A DNA stretch of 64,000 bases from NCBI RefSeq assembly GCF_005937885.2, contig NZ_CP042176.1, forward strand, positions 1,111,501 through 1,175,500. The letters are read 5' to 3'. The notes below the pieces were generated by a model, which was given only the letters and a program-made list of their open reading frames with translations, ran no database searches and was not told the DNA's origin. The position numbers and the translations under genes are program-made. The DNA comes from Bradyrhizobium sp. KBS0727 (lineage in GTDB: Bacteria > Pseudomonadota > Alphaproteobacteria > Rhizobiales > Xanthobacteraceae). Shown here one piece after another: positions 17,094-25,725 of this stretch. Position 1 is the first letter of the stretch; the number at the start of each line of letters is the position of its first letter.

Positions 17094-18590
17094 ATGGCCG
17101 ATCATATCGAATGGGTTGCGCTCGCGGTTTTCCTCTTCTTCTTTGCGCTCGTCACCGTCATGGGCTTTCTGGCCGCGCGCTGGAAGGCCGGACCGGTCAG
17201 CGAACATCTGGATGAATGGGGGCTCGGGGGCCGGCAGTTCGGCACCTGGATCACCTGGTTCCTGGTCGGCGGCGATTTCTATACCGCCTATACCGTGATT
17301 GCCGTGCCGGCCCTGGTCTATGCGGTCGGCGCCTACGGCTTCTTTGCGCTGCCCTACACCGTCATCGTCTATCCCTTCGTATTCGCGGTCATGCCCATAT
17401 TGTGGAGCCGCGCGCATGCCAACGGCCACGTCACCGCGGCCGACGTGGTTCACGGCACCTACGGTTCGCGCGCGCTTGAACTGGCGGTCGCGATGACGGG
17501 CATGGTCGCGACCATGCCCTATATCGCCCTGCAACTGATCGGCATGGGGGTCGTTATCAAGGCGATGGGGCTGACAGGCGAATTGCCGCTTGTCGCCGCC
17601 TTCATCATCCTGGCTCTGTATACCTATAGTTCCGGCTTGCGCGCACCGGCGCTGATCGCCTTCGTCAAGGACATCATGATCTACATCGTGGTGCTGGTGG
17701 CCGTTGTCATCGTGCCCGCCAAACTCGGCGGCTATGGCGCGGTGTTCGCCGCCGCCAACGATGCGTTTGCGGCCAAGGGCGGCGCGACCGGCCTGATCCT
17801 GAAGCCGGCGCAGATGTTGCCCTATGCGACGCTGGCGCTGGGCTCGGCGCTCGCCGCCTTCATGTATCCGCATACACTGACCGGCATCTTCGCCTCGAAG
17901 TCCGCCGACACCATCCGCAAGAATGCGATCCTGCTGCCGGCCTATACATTGTTGCTGGGCCTGATCGCGCTGCTTGGCTACATGGCCTATGCCGCCAATA
18001 TCAAGGTATCCTCGCCGAACGACGTGGTGCCGATGCTGTTCAAGGTGCTGTTTCCGTCCTGGTTCGCGGGCTTCGCGTTCGCGGCGATCGCGATCGGCGC
18101 GCTGGTGCCGGCGGCGGTCATGAGCATCGGCGCCGCCAACCTCTTCACCCGCAATGTCTGGAAATCCTATGTCGATCCCAACATCAGCCACGCCGGCGAG
18201 GCGGCGGTGGCGAAGATCGCGTCGCTGGTGGTGAAGGTCGGCGCGCTCACCTTCATCCTGTTCCTGCCGACGCAGTATGCGCTCGATCTGCAACTGCTCG
18301 GCGGCCTCTGGATCCTGCAGACGTTTCCGGCGCTGGTGTTCGGACTGTTCACGCGCTGGTTCCGTTCCGAAGGCCTGCTGCTCGGCTGGGCGGCCGGCAT
18401 CGGATGGGGTTCGTGGACGGCATGGAGCAACGGCCTGAAGCCGCTGGCGACAATCGATCTCGGCGGCGCCAGCTACGTGTTCTACGTCGGGCTTGGCGCA
18501 TTGATCCTGAACATCGCGGTGGCGGCAATCGCCACCGTGATTGTCGGGCTGGTTTCGCCGAATCGAACCAGCGCTACGGCTCAATCCTGA
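17094..18590 (+). CDS. mctP: Sodium:solute symporter, MctP-like monocarboxylate permease
   Basis: A 498-residue SSF-family permease with about thirteen membrane segments. The stretch DEWGLGGRQFGTWITWFLVG followed by GDFYTAYTVIAVPALVY is close to rhizobial MctP, a lactate/pyruvate/alanine permease, as recalled from that protein. Other conserved parts are ALGSALAAFMYPHTLTGIFA and AAIAIGALVPAAVMSIGAAN. The start at 17094 follows the DUF3311 stop. The last few codons and the stop lie inside a 40-bp repeat derived from the end of the opposite-strand Bug gene (see 18571-18610), so the C-terminus has probably been replaced. Confidence 0.9.
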   Translation: MADHIEWVALAVFLFFFALVTVMGFLAARWKAGPVSEHLDEWGLGGRQFGTWITWFLVGGDFYTAYTVIAVPALVYAVGAYGFFALPYTVIVYPFVFAVMPILWSRAHANGHVTAADVVHGTYGSRALELAVAMTGMVATMPYIALQLIGMGVVIKAMGLTGELPLVAAFIILALYTYSSGLRAPALIAFVKDIMIYIVVLVAVVIVPAKLGGYGAVFAAANDAFAAKGGATGLILKPAQMLPYATLALGSALAAFMYPHTLTGIFASKSADTIRKNAILLPAYTLLLGLIALLGYMAYAANIKVSSPNDVVPMLFKVLFPSWFAGFAFAAIAIGALVPAAVMSIGAANLFTRNVWKSYVDPNISHAGEAAVAKIASLVVKVGALTFILFLPTQYALDLQLLGGLWILQTFPALVFGLFTRWFRSEGLLLGWAAGIGWGSWTAWSNGLKPLATIDLGGASYVFYVGLGALILNIAVAAIATVIVGLVSPNRTSATAQS

Positions 18591-18610
18591 TGTTGGCGGC
18601 CTTGGCGACT
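18571..18610. repeat. 40-bp direct repeat, copy 1
   Basis: Matches 19352-19391 at 39 of 40 positions in the same orientation; begins GCGCTACGGCTCAATCCTGA. The other copy is the 3' end of the minus-strand Bug gene (its codons for ANIRIEQ and stop). This copy contains the mctP stop codon. Confidence 0.88.
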
Positions 18611-18613
18611 CAA

Positions 18614-18634
18614 GGATGCCGGCATCAAGCCGGA
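18614..18634 (+). other. Remnant of a second Bug gene 3' end
   Basis: The 21 bases GGATGCCGGCATCAAGCCGG plus a final A are identical to 16733-16753, the codons for the DAGIKPE tail of the upstream Bug gene. They follow copy 1 of the 40-bp repeat by 3 bp and have no gene attached, so they look like a rearrangement scar. Confidence 0.7.
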
Positions 18635-18718
18635 ACAGGGAATATCTGCTGCTCCCGGGGGTTAGATTTTTCTGGGCGAACCAAACCTCGCTCTCGAACA
18701 AGAACAGGGAGGATGATC

Positions 18719-19333
18719 ATGTTTGGCATGGCACGAGGCATGATGATGGCCGCCAGCCTCATTTCTATCGGCATGGCCCTGCCGGCATCGGCCCAGGAAA
18801 CCGTCCGCATCCGCGGCACCGTCGAGCGCATCGAGGGACCGGTTTATGTGGTGAAAAATCGCGACGGCACCGAGCTGAAGCTGAGCTTGACCGACAATCC
18901 CCTGTTCGTTGCGATCGTCCCTTCGAGCATGGCCGACATCAAGCAGGGCATGTTCGTCGGTTCCGCCGGCATGATACAGCCTGACGGCACGCAGAAGGCC
19001 ATAGAGGTTCATATCTTCCCGGAAGCGATGCGTGGCACTGGCGAAGGCCATTATGATTGGGACCTGTTGCCCAAGAGCAAGATGACCAATGGCAATGTCG
19101 AGCAGGCGGTTACGGGCGTCGACGGGCCGGTGCTGTCCGTCAAGTACAAGGACGGCGACAAGAAATTGATCGTCACGCCGGAAACGGTCGTGGTTACCTA
19201 CGAATTCGGAAAGAAGGAAGAGGTGCAGCCGGGCACCAGGATCTTTGTCGCGGCCGCGAAGAAGCAGCCCGACGGAACGGTGCAAGCACCGCGCATTACC
19301 TACGGTCGCAACGGTCAGGCGCCGGCATTCTGA
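18719..19333 (+). CDS. Secreted hypothetical protein with two DUF5666-like repeats
   Basis: A 204-residue exported protein with signal peptide ending ALPASA. Two similar halves follow: RIRGTVERIEGPVYVVKNRD with its beta strands (about residues 28-95) and NVEQAVTGVDGPVLSVKYKD (about residues 120-190). Each half ends with a KKQPDGT- or QPDGTQKA-like turn, suggesting a duplicated small beta-barrel of the DUF5666/OB type. GGGAGG sits 6 bases before the ATG at 18719. The gene is bracketed by the 40-bp direct repeats and is convergent with the following operon. Function is unknown. Confidence 0.72.
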   Translation: MFGMARGMMMAASLISIGMALPASAQETVRIRGTVERIEGPVYVVKNRDGTELKLSLTDNPLFVAIVPSSMADIKQGMFVGSAGMIQPDGTQKAIEVHIFPEAMRGTGEGHYDWDLLPKSKMTNGNVEQAVTGVDGPVLSVKYKDGDKKLIVTPETVVVTYEFGKKEEVQPGTRIFVAAAKKQPDGTVQAPRITYGRNGQAPAF

Positions 19334-19351
19334 TCACACGGTATTCCGACG

Positions 19352-19391
19352 GCGCTACTGCTCAATCCTGATGTTGGCGGCCTTGGCGACT
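19352..19391. repeat. 40-bp direct repeat, copy 2 (Bug gene 3' end)
   Basis: Begins GCGCTACTGCTCAATCCTGA and spans the stop codon and last residues of the minus-strand Bug gene. It is the presumed source of the copy at 18571-18610, 781 bp upstream. Confidence 0.88.
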
Positions 19392-20335
19392 TCGCCCCAT
19401 CGCGCAATATCGGTGGCCAGCACTCTTGCGAACGCCTCCGACGAGTTGCCGACGGTATCGATGCCGAGCGGCTTCAGGCGCGCGATCACGTCAGGCAGTC
19501 CGGCGATACGCATCAGTTCGCCTTCGAGTTTTTTCACGATCGCAGCCGGCGTACCCTTCGATACAAAAATGCCGCTCCACAGGACGGCGTCGACATCCGC
19601 GCCGGCCTCCTGCAGGGTCGGCACGTCAGGCAATTCTTCCATCCGCTTCGGTGCGGCGACGGCGAGCGCCCGCACCGTACCGCTCTTGACCTGCGGCAGT
19701 ACCGGGCCCGCGTCGGCGATAGTCGTGGTGACCTGGCCGGATACCACCGCCAGCACCGATTCGTTGGCGCTCTTGTAGGGGATGACCTGCATCGGCGCGC
19801 CGGTCTTCTGCTTGAACAGTTCGGTCACCAGCTGGAACGAAGCCGACGAACTCGCATAGTTCATCTTGTCCGGATTGGCTTTGGCATACATCACGAGTTC
19901 AGCCGCCGATTTGATCGGCGACGAGGCGTTGACGATCATGATCAGCGGAAACGAGGCCAGCTCGGAGACCGCGACAAAGTCGTTGATCGCATCATAGGGC
20001 AACTTGGCATAGACCGCTGGATTGATCGAGATGCCGCTGGCGCTCATCAGCAGCGTGTAACCGTCGGGCTGCGACTTTGCGACATATTCGGTCGCGACGA
20101 TGGCGCCGCCACCCGGCTTGTTTTCGACGATCACCGGCTGGCCGAGGCTTTCGGATAATTTTTGCCCGAAGACGCGGGCGATGATGTCGTTGCCGCCGCC
20201 TGCCGCAAATCCGACGATGATGTGGATCGGCCGGCTTGGATATTTCGAAGGGTCTTCCTGCGCGCGAGCCGGCGCGGCGAGCGTCAGCCATCCAAGGCAC
20301 GCCGCAATCAGAAAAGTCCGGCCGGGCGTTCGCAT
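19355..20335 (-). CDS. Bug-family substrate-binding protein (catabolic operon)
   Basis: A 326-residue Bug/TctC periplasmic binding protein: signal peptide ending APARA, then YPSRPIHIIVGFAAGGGNDI, VIVENKPGGGAIVATEYVAK, SQPDGYTLLMSASG and VIPYKSANESVLAVVSGQV. It is the last gene of the five-gene minus-strand operon, 27 bp after the ThDP enzyme. The operon's substrate is probably a carboxylate or aromatic acid that this protein captures. No permease genes are present. Confidence 0.87.
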   Translation of the reverse strand: MRTPGRTFLIAACLGWLTLAAPARAQEDPSKYPSRPIHIIVGFAAGGGNDIIARVFGQKLSESLGQPVIVENKPGGGAIVATEYVAKSQPDGYTLLMSASGISINPAVYAKLPYDAINDFVAVSELASFPLIMIVNASSPIKSAAELVMYAKANPDKMNYASSSASFQLVTELFKQKTGAPMQVIPYKSANESVLAVVSGQVTTTIADAGPVLPQVKSGTVRALAVAAPKRMEELPDVPTLQEAGADVDAVLWSGIFVSKGTPAAIVKKLEGELMRIAGLPDVIARLKPLGIDTVGNSSEAFARVLATDIARWGEVAKAANIRIEQ

Positions 20336-20362
20336 GCAATCGACCCTTTAAAGCAACGATGA

Positions 20363-22096
20363 CTAGAGCCGCGTCACCTTGATATGCAATACGGCGGCCT
20401 TGCCGTCATCGAGCGCTGCAAATGCGCGATCGATGGCGTCAGCGAGTTGGTCGGGCTCGGTGACGCATTCGCCGTAAGCGCCGAACGCCTTAGCGACGTC
20501 GGAGAAATCCCTTTTTTCGCCCTGGCGGCCCGAGGTCAACCGTGACTGGAACTGGTCGGTTTCGGCGGCGATACCCTTGGGGTAGACCCGTTGCACGGCA
20601 GATTTCACGGCCTGCCAGCCGCCATTGTCGAGCACGACGGTCAAAATCGGGATCTGGTATTGCTGCGCCACCGCGTAGACGCTGTCGGGGGAGGAGAAAT
20701 GAAAGCCGCCGTCGCCGATCACCTGCACGACGCGGCGGCCGGGCTGCGCGAGTTTTAGCCCCAGCGCCATGCCGCCGGAGAACCCGAGCCCGCCGCCGGC
20801 AAGACCGACATAGCTCTTCGGCCGGGTGCGGCTGAGGTGCTCCTGCAGGATTGGCCCGTTGCGGATCGCCTCATTGAGGACGACATCGTCAGGCGAAAGC
20901 TTTGCGCTGAGCGTCGCGAAGACGAAGGCCGGGTTCAGCGCACCCGACACGCCCTTGTTGCCGCTCGCCGTTGCGCGTCGTTTTGTCGAGACCTCGCGTG
21001 CGCCGCTCCAGCTGGCGATGCGTTCCGTGACACGCTTGCGATAGGCGTCGTCGGCGCGGGCTTCGACCGCTTCCAGCACCTGGCTCAGCACGGTTGCGCA
21101 ATCGCCCTGAATCCGCATGTCGGTTGCAAAGCCCCACATCGGAAAATCCACCTTGAGCGGATCGATATCGATCTGGATCCATTTGATCGCGCTCGCACGC
21201 TTGGCATATTGCGGCACGAACGGCACGTCGGAATCGAGCAGCAGACCGAGATCGGCGTGCTCCAGCAAAGGCAGCGGGTCGGAGCCGGCGAAGCACGGCG
21301 AATCCTGGGGGATGTTGAGATCGATCGAATTGAATTCGGCGACGCGGATGCCGCAGGTACGCGCCAGCCGATCGAGGGCCGTGACCGCTTCCGGCTTGCG
21401 GCCGAGATAGGCTGCGAACGCCACCGGGTTCTCGGCCGCCATCAACGCCTGCGCAATCGCGTTGGCTCGCGCGGGCTCGACGCCACCGGCGTGCACGCTG
21501 CCATAGCGCGCCGCCGGATAGGCCGGCATGGCGGTCTCGTCCCATTCTTCGGCCAGTGTCTCGCGCGGCAGCATCATGTAGACCGGGCCGGGCGGGTCGC
21601 TGTGCGCGAAGGCGCCGGCGCGGGCCAGCGCCTCCTTCACCACCACGCCGGACGGCAGCGAATATTCCCATTTGACATAGGGGCGGACGATGCTCGCGAT
21701 GTCGAACGGGTCCTGCACGAAATGCACGTACGTGTCGCGTGAGCCGGTCAGTTCGCCATGCAGCGTGTGTGGCGCGCGGCCGGCGAACAGCAGCACCGGC
21801 AGGCGATAGCGGAACAGGTTCTGGATCGCCATGCAGGCGTTTGCGGTGCCGGCGTCGACATGCACCAGCACGGCCTGGGCGCGTCCGGTTGCCAGCGCAT
21901 AGCCGCCGGCCATGTGCACCGCGACCACCTCGTGCGGGCACAGGATCACCTCGGGATGCGTGCGGCCCTCCTTGTCCCAGCGCGCCATCTCCTCGATCAG
22001 CGAAACATGGTCGGTGCCGAGATTGGCGAAGATGTATTCGACACCGAGATCGACCAGGCCCTCGAGGAAGTAGTGTGCGGTGCTGTACCGGCCCAT
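20363..22096 (-). CDS. Thiamine-diphosphate-dependent enzyme (acetolactate synthase/benzoylformate decarboxylase-like)
   Basis: A 577-residue ThDP enzyme with the three-domain layout. The catalytic glutamate lies in LCPHEVVAVHMAGGYA, and the ThDP/Mg motif begins GDGGFHFSSPDS and ends VVLDN about 30 residues later. The QNLFRYRLPVLLFAGRAPHT segment is typical of the acetolactate synthase-like group. The enzyme may decarboxylate or ligate a 2-oxo acid. It begins 3 bp after the FAH-family gene, so translation is probably coupled. A single subunit is expected since no regulatory subunit gene is near, arguing against true acetolactate synthase. Confidence 0.86.
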   Translation of the reverse strand: MGRYSTAHYFLEGLVDLGVEYIFANLGTDHVSLIEEMARWDKEGRTHPEVILCPHEVVAVHMAGGYALATGRAQAVLVHVDAGTANACMAIQNLFRYRLPVLLFAGRAPHTLHGELTGSRDTYVHFVQDPFDIASIVRPYVKWEYSLPSGVVVKEALARAGAFAHSDPPGPVYMMLPRETLAEEWDETAMPAYPAARYGSVHAGGVEPARANAIAQALMAAENPVAFAAYLGRKPEAVTALDRLARTCGIRVAEFNSIDLNIPQDSPCFAGSDPLPLLEHADLGLLLDSDVPFVPQYAKRASAIKWIQIDIDPLKVDFPMWGFATDMRIQGDCATVLSQVLEAVEARADDAYRKRVTERIASWSGAREVSTKRRATASGNKGVSGALNPAFVFATLSAKLSPDDVVLNEAIRNGPILQEHLSRTRPKSYVGLAGGGLGFSGGMALGLKLAQPGRRVVQVIGDGGFHFSSPDSVYAVAQQYQIPILTVVLDNGGWQAVKSAVQRVYPKGIAAETDQFQSRLTSGRQGEKRDFSDVAKAFGAYGECVTEPDQLADAIDRAFAALDDGKAAVLHIKVTRL

Positions 22097-22099
22097 ATC

Positions 22100-22885
22100 C
22101 TATCGCTTCTCGGCGACGAACTTGTTGCGCAAAGTGCCGATGCCGGTGATGTCGATTTCGACGACGTCGCCGGCTTTCAGGTCGGGGGAGGCGCCGTCGG
22201 TGCCCATCCAGATCACGTCGCCCGGCCACAGCGTGAAATATTTGGTCAGTTCGACGATGAACGGCACGATGCCGAAGATCATGTCGTTGGTGTGGAAATG
22301 GCCGGTCTGCTTGCCGTTGACCCGGATGGTGGTTTCCATCTTGTCGAGGTCGACGTCGGTCTCGATCCACGGACCCATCGGCTTGAAGGTGTCGGCGTTC
22401 TTGGAGCGCCACAGCCCGCGATCGGCCTTCTGCCAGGTGCGTTCGCTGACATCGTTGCCGATGGTGTAGCCGAACACGCAGGACATCGCATTGGCCTCGG
22501 TGAGGTGTTTTGCCTTTTTGCCGATCACCACCGCGAGTTCGCCTTCGTAGTGAATCTTCTCGGTCGCGGTGGCCGGAATCACGACGTCCTCGTCATGCGC
22601 GATCAGGGCGTTCTGGGCGCGATAGCCGATCTCCGGCCGGTCAGGCACGTTCGGCACCGTGCCGGCCTTGTCGGCGGCTTCCTTGAGGTGCTTGAGATAG
22701 TTCAGGCCGACGCAATAGAAGGTGCGCGGGATCAGCGGCAGCTCGACCTTCACGTCCTTCAATGCATGGGTTTGCCTATCCCGCTGCCATTCACCAAACG
22801 GATCGCCGCTGACTGATATCACCTTGTCGCCCTCGACGAGGCCCCAGGACGTCTTTCCGGCGGCGGTGAATTTGAGCCAACGCAT
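22100..22885 (-). CDS. Fumarylacetoacetate hydrolase (FAH) family protein
   Basis: A 261-residue FAH-family enzyme. The segment FYCVGLNYLKHLKEAADK opens the catalytic fold; metal ligands are in IHYEGELAVVIGKK and the following Asp in GYTIGNDVSERTWQK. A PGDVIWMGTDGA loop and a GDVVEIDITGIGTLRN C-terminus are typical. The family cleaves C-C bonds, tautomerises or hydrolyses acylpyruvates and ring-cleavage products. The ATG at 22885 is chosen because homology begins at MRWLKF; upstream in-frame residues overlap the monooxygenase gene. It lies third in the operon. Confidence 0.88.
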   Translation of the reverse strand: MRWLKFTAAGKTSWGLVEGDKVISVSGDPFGEWQRDRQTHALKDVKVELPLIPRTFYCVGLNYLKHLKEAADKAGTVPNVPDRPEIGYRAQNALIAHDEDVVIPATATEKIHYEGELAVVIGKKAKHLTEANAMSCVFGYTIGNDVSERTWQKADRGLWRSKNADTFKPMGPWIETDVDLDKMETTIRVNGKQTGHFHTNDMIFGIVPFIVELTKYFTLWPGDVIWMGTDGASPDLKAGDVVEIDITGIGTLRNKFVAEKR

Positions 22886-22914
22886 GTGGTTTCCTCTTGT
22901 TCTTATTCGCTCTG

Positions 22915-24282
22915 TTATTCGGCCGCGGTTTGGGGCGGGGTCTTCCAGGCGCCGGCGGCGGGGCGCCGCAGACCAAGATTTTCGCGCAGCGTCTTGCCGG
23001 CATAATCCTTGTGGAACAGGCCGCGGCGCTGCAGTTCCGGTACCACATGCTTGACGAAATCGGCATAGGAGCCGGGCACATAGGTCGCCGCGATCACAAA
23101 GCCGTCGCAGCCGCGACCCACGAACATCTCTTCCAGCCGATCGGCGATTTCCTTCGGTCCACCCACCATGGCGTCCTGGGTCTGGCCGCGGCCGGAGAAG
23201 GTGATGAAGTCGCGCGTGCTCGGATTTGGCTTGCCTGATGTCTTGAGCACGCCGTCGCGGATGCCGAGCATGCCTTGCATGCCCTGAAGCTCTTCGATGG
23301 TCAGCGGCTCGTCGATGCCCTTGGCGGCGAAGTCGAAATTCAGTCCCTCGGCCAGCAGCGACAGCGCATCGATCTCCAATGGCAATTTGCCGATCAGCGC
23401 CATCTTGTCTTCGGCTTCGGCCTTGGTGGCGCCGCACACCGGTGTGATCAGGTTGCACAGAAACATCTGGTCGGGATCGCGGCCGGCTTTCGCGGCTTCG
23501 TTTCGGATCGCGTCATAGCCCTGCTTGGCGCCGGCAAGGTTGCGCGCCGCAGTGAAGATCACCTCGCCCCACCGGCCGGCGAAGCGTTGGCCGCGGCCGG
23601 AGGCGCCGGCCTGGATGATGACGGGGTGGCCTTGCTGCGAGCGCGGCACGGTGAACGGCCCGCGCGACTTGAAGAACGGGCCGTTGTGATCGAGCCGCTT
23701 GACCTTGGTCGGATCGGCGAAGCGACCGCTCTTCTTGTCGACGATCAGCGAACCGTCTTCCCAGGAGTCCCAGTGGCCAAGCACGACTTCCATGAACTCG
23801 TCAGCGCGGTCGTAGCGCGGATCATGGTCGAGGTGCTGTGCGCGGCCCATATTATGGGCTTCGCCGTCGTTCACTGACGTGACGACGTTCCAGGCGGCGC
23901 GGCCGTTCGTCATCAGGTCGAGGGTGGCAAACCGGCGCGCGACGTCGAACGGCTCGTAATAGGTGGTCGAACAGGTCGAGGCGAGCCCGAGCCTGGTGGT
24001 GACCATGCCCATCGTGGTCAGCACCACGATCGGGTCCATCTTCACGCAGCGGATGCCGTATTCCACGGTATGGGCGTGGTCGTTGCCGTAACGGTCCGGC
24101 ATCGCCAGGCGATCGTCGAAGAACGCCATGTGGAATTTGCCGGCTTCGAGAATCCGGGCGATCTCCTGGTAATAATCGGCCGACATCGAGTCGTCGCGCG
24201 ACTCCGGATGGCGCCACGAACTCGGAAGATTGGTGCAGTTCTGCGCCTGCAGGAAGCCCACCATCGCCATTTGCCGTGTCAT
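22915..24282 (-). CDS. LLM-class flavin-dependent monooxygenase (NtaA/SnaA/DszA type)
   Basis: A 455-residue bacterial luciferase-like monooxygenase using reduced flavin from a separate reductase. Features: MVGFLQAQNCTN start, FFDDRLAMPDRYG, STCSTTYYEPFDVARRFATL, the signature SGRAAWNVVTS-like segment (TNGRAAWNVVTSVNDGEAHN), and a QAGASGRGQRFAGRWGEVIF segment. This subgroup oxidises nitrilotriacetate, EDTA, dibenzothiophene sulfone and similar compounds. It sits 25 bp after the Ldh-like gene in a catabolic operon; no flavin reductase gene is adjacent. Confidence 0.88.
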   Translation of the reverse strand: MTRQMAMVGFLQAQNCTNLPSSWRHPESRDDSMSADYYQEIARILEAGKFHMAFFDDRLAMPDRYGNDHAHTVEYGIRCVKMDPIVVLTTMGMVTTRLGLASTCSTTYYEPFDVARRFATLDLMTNGRAAWNVVTSVNDGEAHNMGRAQHLDHDPRYDRADEFMEVVLGHWDSWEDGSLIVDKKSGRFADPTKVKRLDHNGPFFKSRGPFTVPRSQQGHPVIIQAGASGRGQRFAGRWGEVIFTAARNLAGAKQGYDAIRNEAAKAGRDPDQMFLCNLITPVCGATKAEAEDKMALIGKLPLEIDALSLLAEGLNFDFAAKGIDEPLTIEELQGMQGMLGIRDGVLKTSGKPNPSTRDFITFSGRGQTQDAMVGGPKEIADRLEEMFVGRGCDGFVIAATYVPGSYADFVKHVVPELQRRGLFHKDYAGKTLRENLGLRRPAAGAWKTPPQTAAE

Positions 24283-24307
24283 GTCGTTCTCCTTGTGCGG
24301 GCGGGGT

Positions 24308-25360
24308 TCATTTCAGGTCGAGTTCGGCGGCAAGCTTGTAGTCGGTGGCGAGCGCCTTCAACTTATCCCAGGTGGCGTCCTCGATCTCGATGCCTTCGGC
24401 CCTCCGCTTCTTTTCGCGGATATATTCCAGCTCGCCCGGATAGAACACGCCCGGCGAACCTTCCGACGGCGGCGTCGATTTGAGATAGCGCGCGAACTCG
24501 CCGACTTCCTTTTCAAAATCCTTCAGCGGCCGGAACGCGGCGACGTTGAACACCGCCATGAAAGTTCCGTCGTTGTGGCGGCCGGTCGGCTCGACGCCAA
24601 AACCGAGACCCGTGAGCAGGCCGCACAGCACCTCGACCATCGCGGCGAGGCCCGAACCCTTGTAACCCTCGCTGCCGCCGAGCGGCAGCAGCGCGCCGCC
24701 CTTGCGGTACTGGGTGGGGTCGGTGGTGTGCCGGCCCTCGGCATCGATGATCCAGCCTTGCGGAATCTGTTCGCCGCGTGCGACGGACAGCGCGATCTTG
24801 CCGGCCGCGACCGCCGACGTCGCCATGTCCAGATAGAACGGAGCTTCGAGGTCGGAGGGCACTGCGATCGAAATCGGATTGGTGCCGAGGCGGGCCTCGC
24901 GGCCGCCGAACGGGGCCACGTGCTTCGGCGAACGGCCGGAATCGGCGGCCGCGATGCCGATCATGCCGGCCCGCATCGCCATCATCGGATAGGCGGCGAG
25001 CCGTCCGACATGGCTCTGGCGGAACACGGTGCAGGCCGCGACGTTGGCGGTCCTGGCCTTTTCGATCGTCATGGCCATCGCCTTGGCGTTGACGTGAAAG
25101 CCAAACCCCCAATGCCCGTCGATCACCGTCGTGGTCGGCGATTCCTGCACGATGGTCCATTTTGCACCGGGCACGATATGGCCGGCTTTGACGCGGTCGA
25201 TATAGGTCGGAATCGCGATCACCCCGTGCGAGTCATGCCCGGCGAGGTTGGCGTTGACGCAGCCCACCGCCACGGCGCCGGCTTCCTCCTCCGATGCGCC
25301 GGCAGCCCTGAGCAGCGCCGCGCCGATGCGCGTGAGACGGTCGGCCTGAACGATCGGCAT
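24308..25360 (-). CDS. Ldh-family NAD(P)-dependent oxidoreductase (malate/L-lactate dehydrogenase type II)
   Basis: A 350-residue member of the YlbC/ComC/AllD superfamily, which oxidises 2-hydroxy acids such as malate, L-lactate or ureidoglycolate with a non-Rossmann NAD fold. Visible: HDSHGVIAIPTYIDRVKAG, the conserved RQSHVGRLAAYPMMA, GTNPISIAVP and the LPLGGSEGYKGSGLAAMVE lid. Start at 25360 is supported by GAGGAAAT. It is the first gene of the five-gene operon; the promoter should lie in the divergent gap with the GAF-GGDEF-EAL gene. Confidence 0.88.
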   Translation of the reverse strand: MPIVQADRLTRIGAALLRAAGASEEEAGAVAVGCVNANLAGHDSHGVIAIPTYIDRVKAGHIVPGAKWTIVQESPTTTVIDGHWGFGFHVNAKAMAMTIEKARTANVAACTVFRQSHVGRLAAYPMMAMRAGMIGIAAADSGRSPKHVAPFGGREARLGTNPISIAVPSDLEAPFYLDMATSAVAAGKIALSVARGEQIPQGWIIDAEGRHTTDPTQYRKGGALLPLGGSEGYKGSGLAAMVEVLCGLLTGLGFGVEPTGRHNDGTFMAVFNVAAFRPLKDFEKEVGEFARYLKSTPPSEGSPGVFYPGELEYIREKKRRAEGIEIEDATWDKLKALATDYKLAAELDLK

Positions 25361-25725
25361 GGGATTTCCTCGTTGAATGCCCGCGCGAGCGGCGGGTCTT
25401 GCTTGTTGCAGTCTTGCTTGTTGTTCGGATGGCATGGTCTCAAAGCGGTGGCTTGAGAGCAAGCGCAGAATGTCCTGCTAGCCATGCCGCAGCATGCGCT
25501 TCGCGCGGCCGGGATTTCATCAGGCGGAACCGATGTGGCGGGATACGGAAATTGCCGGCCCGGCACTTCGCGCGCCCGTGGCCTGTGACATCACCAACAG
25601 AATCTTAATTTCCCGGTGTTTCTGCGGAGGCCGTTCGCCGGGTATTTACTCTGAATCGCATCTTCCGGCGGCCAATAACCTCCATTTAGGCGTCTCCGAC
25701 GCATAACTCCCGCGGGGGCTGGCCC
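25361..25725. promoter_or_regulatory. 365-bp divergent intergenic region
   Basis: No coding frame looks real here. It should hold the promoters of the catabolic operon (leftward) and the cyclic-di-GMP gene (rightward). A 15-bp tandem pair with 13 of 15 matches, GTCTTGCTTGTTGCA then GTCTTGCTTGTTGTT, occupies 25396-25425 and is a candidate binding site. No confident -35/-10 pair was found. Confidence 0.4.

Noticed and set aside
17049..18701. A 550-codon open frame on the minus strand opposite the symporter gene
   Set aside because: It is rich in Arg, Asp, Gly and Gln in a way typical of antisense frames of GC-rich membrane-protein genes; the plus-strand frame has clear SSF motifs.
18571..19391. 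Insertion sequence between the 40-bp repeats
   Set aside because: The segment encodes a secreted protein without transposase features, and the repeats are direct and derived from a Bug gene rather than inverted ends.
22100..23458. Extended 452-codon version of the FAH-family gene
   Set aside because: The 191 extra N-terminal codons overlap the monooxygenase gene in another frame and have no homology; the family fold begins at 22885.
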